This document shows positions 61,602 to 64,000 of a stretch of 64,000 nt of DNA, piece by piece. Under the pieces are notes generated by a model. The model saw only the letters and a list, made by a program, of their open reading frames with translations, did no database searches and had not been told where the DNA came from. The position numbers and the translations under genes were made by a program. Position 1 is the stretch's first letter; each line of letters begins with the position of its first letter. Source of the DNA: Lachnospiraceae bacterium (GTDB taxonomy: Bacteria > Bacillota > Clostridia > Lachnospirales > Lachnospiraceae); assembly GCA_015057365.1 (NCBI GenBank), contig SVEN01000003.1, forward strand, positions 1 through 64,000. Direction: 5' to 3'.

Positions 61602-62225
61602 ATGAAAGTTTTAGTTGTAGACGATGACCGCGTAGTCGGTATTTCCTTAAAAACCATTTTAGAGGCAGAGCCGGACATTACCGTTCCTGCTCTGGGCAGA
61701 GACGGTGCCGAAGCTGTTTCCTTGTACCGGGAGTATCAGCCGGATATCCTTCTTATGGACATCCGCATGGAAGGAATGAACGGCCTGGACGCAGCTACCT
61801 CCATTTTATCGGAATATCCGGCCGCAAACATCCTCTTTTTAACTACCTTTTCCGATGACGAATACATTGTCCGTGCGCTACGCCTCGGTGCAAAAGGATA
61901 TCTTTTAAAGCAAGACTTTGAAAGCATTGTCCCTGCCCTTCATGCCGTATACGGCGGCCAAAATGTATTCGGAAGCGAGGTTGTAAAAAAGATTCCGGAT
62001 ATCCTCTCCACTCCAAAAGAACCGGATGTATCCGGACTTCCTTTAAACGAAAAAGAAATCGAAATCATGAAGCTGGTGGCAGAAGGATTGAATAATAAAG
62101 AAATCGCACAGACCCTCTTCTTATCCGAGGGTACCGTACGGAATTATTTAAGCAGTACACTGGAAAAGCTGGAGCTTCGCGATCGCACCCAGCTGGCCAT
62201 TTATTATTATAAGCACGTACACTAG
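61602..62225 (+). CDS. NarL/LuxR-type response regulator
   Basis: The 207-residue regulator has a receiver (KVLVVDDDRVVGISLKTIL, phosphoacceptor in ILLMDIRMEGMNGLDA, Lys in KGYLLKQDF) and a C-terminal LuxR helix-turn-helix (LNEKEIEIMKLVAEGLNNKEIAQTLFLSEGTVRNYLSSTLEKL). It pairs with the kinase at 60528 and probably activates the divergent ABC-2 exporter genes through the TGACA-type palindromes. Confidence 0.94.
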   Translation: MKVLVVDDDRVVGISLKTILEAEPDITVPALGRDGAEAVSLYREYQPDILLMDIRMEGMNGLDAATSILSEYPAANILFLTTFSDDEYIVRALRLGAKGYLLKQDFESIVPALHAVYGGQNVFGSEVVKKIPDILSTPKEPDVSGLPLNEKEIEIMKLVAEGLNNKEIAQTLFLSEGTVRNYLSSTLEKLELRDRTQLAIYYYKHVH

Positions 62226-62275
62226 CGCATTTTTTAGTCTGTTGTTAAAAATAGTGTACCGGAAAGGACCGACTC

Positions 62276-63505
62276 ATGAAAGTTGCCGGAATAATCGTAG
62301 AATACAATCCGTTCCACAAGGGACACGAATATCACATTGCTGAGACACGCCGCGTGACCGGGGCGGATTGTGTGGTGGCGGTCATGAGCGGAAACTTTAC
62401 CCAGAGAGGGATTCCGGCTTGTCTCGATAAGTTCACAAGAGCGGAATGTGCTCTTGCCTGCGGTGCGGATGTGGTATTGGAGCTTCCTTTTTGTTACGCC
62501 ACCGGCAGTGCCGAGTATTTTGCGGAGGGTGCCGTTACTGTTTTAGATAAACTGGGCTGTGTGGACAGCCTTTGCTTCGGTACGGAGGCGGATGTCCCGA
62601 TCTCTCTTTATACCGAAACCGCTGCCTTTCTTTGTGAGGAACCGGCCGCCTATAAAAAAACATTACAGGAAGGACTTCGTGCCGGACTTACTTTTCCGCA
62701 GGCACGTCTTGCAGCCGCACAACCGCACCTGTCCCGGGAGGCTTTGGCTCTGTTGGAGTCCCCGAACGCCCTGTTAGGTTTGGAATATTGTAAGGCTTTA
62801 TACCGCAGAAAGAGTACTATCACCCCATATGCCATCGGCAGAGTGGGTGCCGGCTACCACGAAGAATCAATCGTTTCGGAGCGCTTTTCTTCGGCCACGG
62901 CCTTGCGTACTTTACTGACACCGGGGACCGCATTTCCGGCGGCATTTCTTGCTGAACTTCCCACGGCTGCAGCTGCGCTTCTTTCCGAAAAGCCTTATGC
63001 ACCGGTTTTTGCGGAAGATTTTCTTTCGTTATATCGTTATGCCGTTGCCGCAAAGGCCGACCGGCTTTCTTCCTTTGCGGATGTTTCTTCCGAGCTTGCT
63101 GGGCGCCTTCGTAAGCGTTTTCCGTCCTGTGACTACGAGACCTTTCTTGACCATATCAAGACAAAGCAGTATACCCGCACCCGGATTGAGCGGTGCTTTG
63201 TACACATCCTATTGGATTTGGAACAGTCCGCTCTGGACACCTTCCGTAAAAACGAGGTATGCTATGCTCGTATTCTGGGCTTCAAAGAAAGCGCAACCTC
63301 TCTTTTAAAGACATGGAAAAAGACCGCATCTTTGCCGGTCCTTACCAAGCTTGCCCAAAAGTCAAAGCGTTGCAATGCCTCGGAAAACGCTCTTCTTTCC
63401 TATGATATTGCCGCCACCGACCTGTACAACACCATAGTTTTCCAAAAACACGGCGTTCTTTTGTCGGATGACTTTTCATATACTTTTTCAAATGACAGGT
63501 TTTAA
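62276..63505 (+). CDS. tmcAL: tRNA(Met) cytidine acetate ligase
   Basis: TmcAL (YlbM) uses ATP and acetate to form N4-acetylcytidine at the wobble position of elongator tRNA-Met. The 409 residues show the HxGH-type nucleotidyltransferase motif in IIVEYNPFHKGHEYHI, VVAVMSGNFTQRG, DKFTRAECALACGADVVLELPF and GSAEYFAEGAV. The C-terminal part is less conserved. SD GGAAAGGA precedes the ATG. Its neighbour ylbJ matches the conserved ylb gene neighbourhood of Firmicutes. Confidence 0.95.
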   Translation: MKVAGIIVEYNPFHKGHEYHIAETRRVTGADCVVAVMSGNFTQRGIPACLDKFTRAECALACGADVVLELPFCYATGSAEYFAEGAVTVLDKLGCVDSLCFGTEADVPISLYTETAAFLCEEPAAYKKTLQEGLRAGLTFPQARLAAAQPHLSREALALLESPNALLGLEYCKALYRRKSTITPYAIGRVGAGYHEESIVSERFSSATALRTLLTPGTAFPAAFLAELPTAAAALLSEKPYAPVFAEDFLSLYRYAVAAKADRLSSFADVSSELAGRLRKRFPSCDYETFLDHIKTKQYTRTRIERCFVHILLDLEQSALDTFRKNEVCYARILGFKESATSLLKTWKKTASLPVLTKLAQKSKRCNASENALLSYDIAATDLYNTIVFQKHGVLLSDDFSYTFSNDRF

Positions 63506-63518
63506 GTGAGACCTTCCT

Positions 63519-64000
63519 ATGACTTTGTCCGTACACTCGCGTTCCCGCCTCATAAAAAGCGCTATGCTTCTCTTTTTGTGTTGTCTGCTTCTCTTCCCCT
63601 CCACAGCCCTTTCCGGGGCTAAAAGCGGGCTCCTGCTCTGGTTCAACCAGGTTCTGCCCAGCCTCCTTCCCTTTTTAATTCTATCCGCTCTGTTTTTATC
63701 TACCGGCCTGTCCGATAGTATTGCAAATCGTCTGTCGCCGGTTCTCTCTCCGATTTTCCGTTGCTCTCCTTCCGGCTGCTACGCTGTCATTATCGGCCTT
63801 GTAGCCGGTCTTCCGGTAGGCGCAAAAACGGTAGCAGCCCTCGTAAGCTCCGGAAAAATCACAAAAAAAGAAGGACAATACCTCCTTCCTCTCTGCAACA
63901 ATCCCAGCCCTTTGTTTTTGTTGGGCTTTATTTCCGTATCCATACTGGAACGACCGGACCTTCGCTATATCGTTTTTCTTATCGTAACCGTATCCTCGGT
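63519..64000 (+). CDS. ylbJ: Sporulation integral membrane protein YlbJ (partial)
   Basis: This open frame runs off the right edge and is absent from the ORF track. It reads MTLSVHSRSRLIKSAMLLFL, then LLWFNQVLPSLLPFLILSALFLSTGL, GLVAGLPVGAKTVAALVSSGKI and FLLGFISVSILERPDLRYIV. These are the multi-helix nucleoside-recognition (Gate) repeats of YlbJ, a mother-cell protein needed for spore cortex or heat resistance. The SD is weak (GTGAG). It starts 13 bp after tmcAL. At least 160 residues are in the window. Confidence 0.88.
   Translation, partial: MTLSVHSRSRLIKSAMLLFLCCLLLFPSTALSGAKSGLLLWFNQVLPSLLPFLILSALFLSTGLSDSIANRLSPVLSPIFRCSPSGCYAVIIGLVAGLPVGAKTVAALVSSGKITKKEGQYLLPLCNNPSPLFLLGFISVSILERPDLRYIVFLIVTVSS

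Noticed and set aside
1-64000. CRISPR array or rRNA genes
   Set aside because: No regularly spaced direct repeats of 23-40 bases and no rRNA sequences were found while reading the window.

Overview
The window reads as chromosome of a low-to-mid GC Firmicute of the class Clostridia, most likely a Lachnospiraceae member. The grounds are strong SD sequences, TTGACA-17-TATAAT promoters, a T-box leader, ECF and DUF4250 genes, a DUF1846 gene, lipoproteins with Thr/Pro-rich linkers, an oxygen-sensitive class III ribonucleotide reductase, and a sporulation-type ylbJ start at the right edge. CheV and a chemoreceptor suggest chemotaxis and probably motility. No rRNA, CRISPR array, complete prophage or IS element was seen. 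Almost all genes lie on the minus strand up to about 60.3 kb, after which the strand switches.

Layout. 0-5 kb: a T-box leader for a gene beyond the left edge, an SseB-like protein, tcdA, and nrdD fused to a thioredoxin domain behind two putative NrdR boxes. 5-8.3 kb: an operon of a U32-like protein, a TPR lipoprotein and hflX. 8.3-12 kb: a GNAT acetyltransferase, a DUF6273-type lipoprotein, an unusual set of covarying hairpin modules, tRNA-Gly(GCC), an AEC transporter and a DUF4250 gene. 12-20 kb: hisHF, cheV with a large zinc-ribbon/coiled-coil membrane protein, a lipoprotein, a DUF1846 protein, mntP and another zinc-ribbon protein. 20-25 kb: two SGNH esterase-like genes behind a cre-like operator, a CDF metal exporter and a CAP-domain secreted protein. 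25-33.7 kb: a U32-like / LMW-PTP / MoxR / DUF58 / transglutaminase operon and an alpha/beta hydrolase. 34-36.6 kb is the most plastic part: an Rpn-like nuclease, an internally deleted iron alcohol dehydrogenase, and an AT-richer two-gene unit with its own promoter. 36.7-42 kb: SIMPL, vWA and macro-associated C-terminal-domain proteins, a 36-aa small protein, a DUF4190 protein and a chemoreceptor. 41.8-43.1 kb: a cobalamin riboswitch controlling a transcobalamin-like DUF4430 lipoprotein and an ECF S component. 43-54.6 kb: signalling, with an orphan hybrid kinase, an ABC exporter, and a five-gene operon of two membrane-anchored BMP-type binding proteins, a hybrid kinase with HPt, a GGDEF response regulator and an HD-GYP response regulator. 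54.8-64 kb: an enoate-reductase-type flavoenzyme, an ABC-2 exporter divergent from a NarL-type two-component system, tmcAL and the start of ylbJ.

The most system-like discoveries are the BMP/kinase/c-di-GMP operon, which has periplasmic binding proteins but no transport genes and so looks like a nucleoside-type sensing circuit, and the B12 riboswitch unit with a surface transcobalamin-like domain. The duplicated U32-like family and the covarying hairpin modules beside tRNA-Gly are also poorly explained by known annotation. All functional statements come from reading motifs and gene order; no database search was run.
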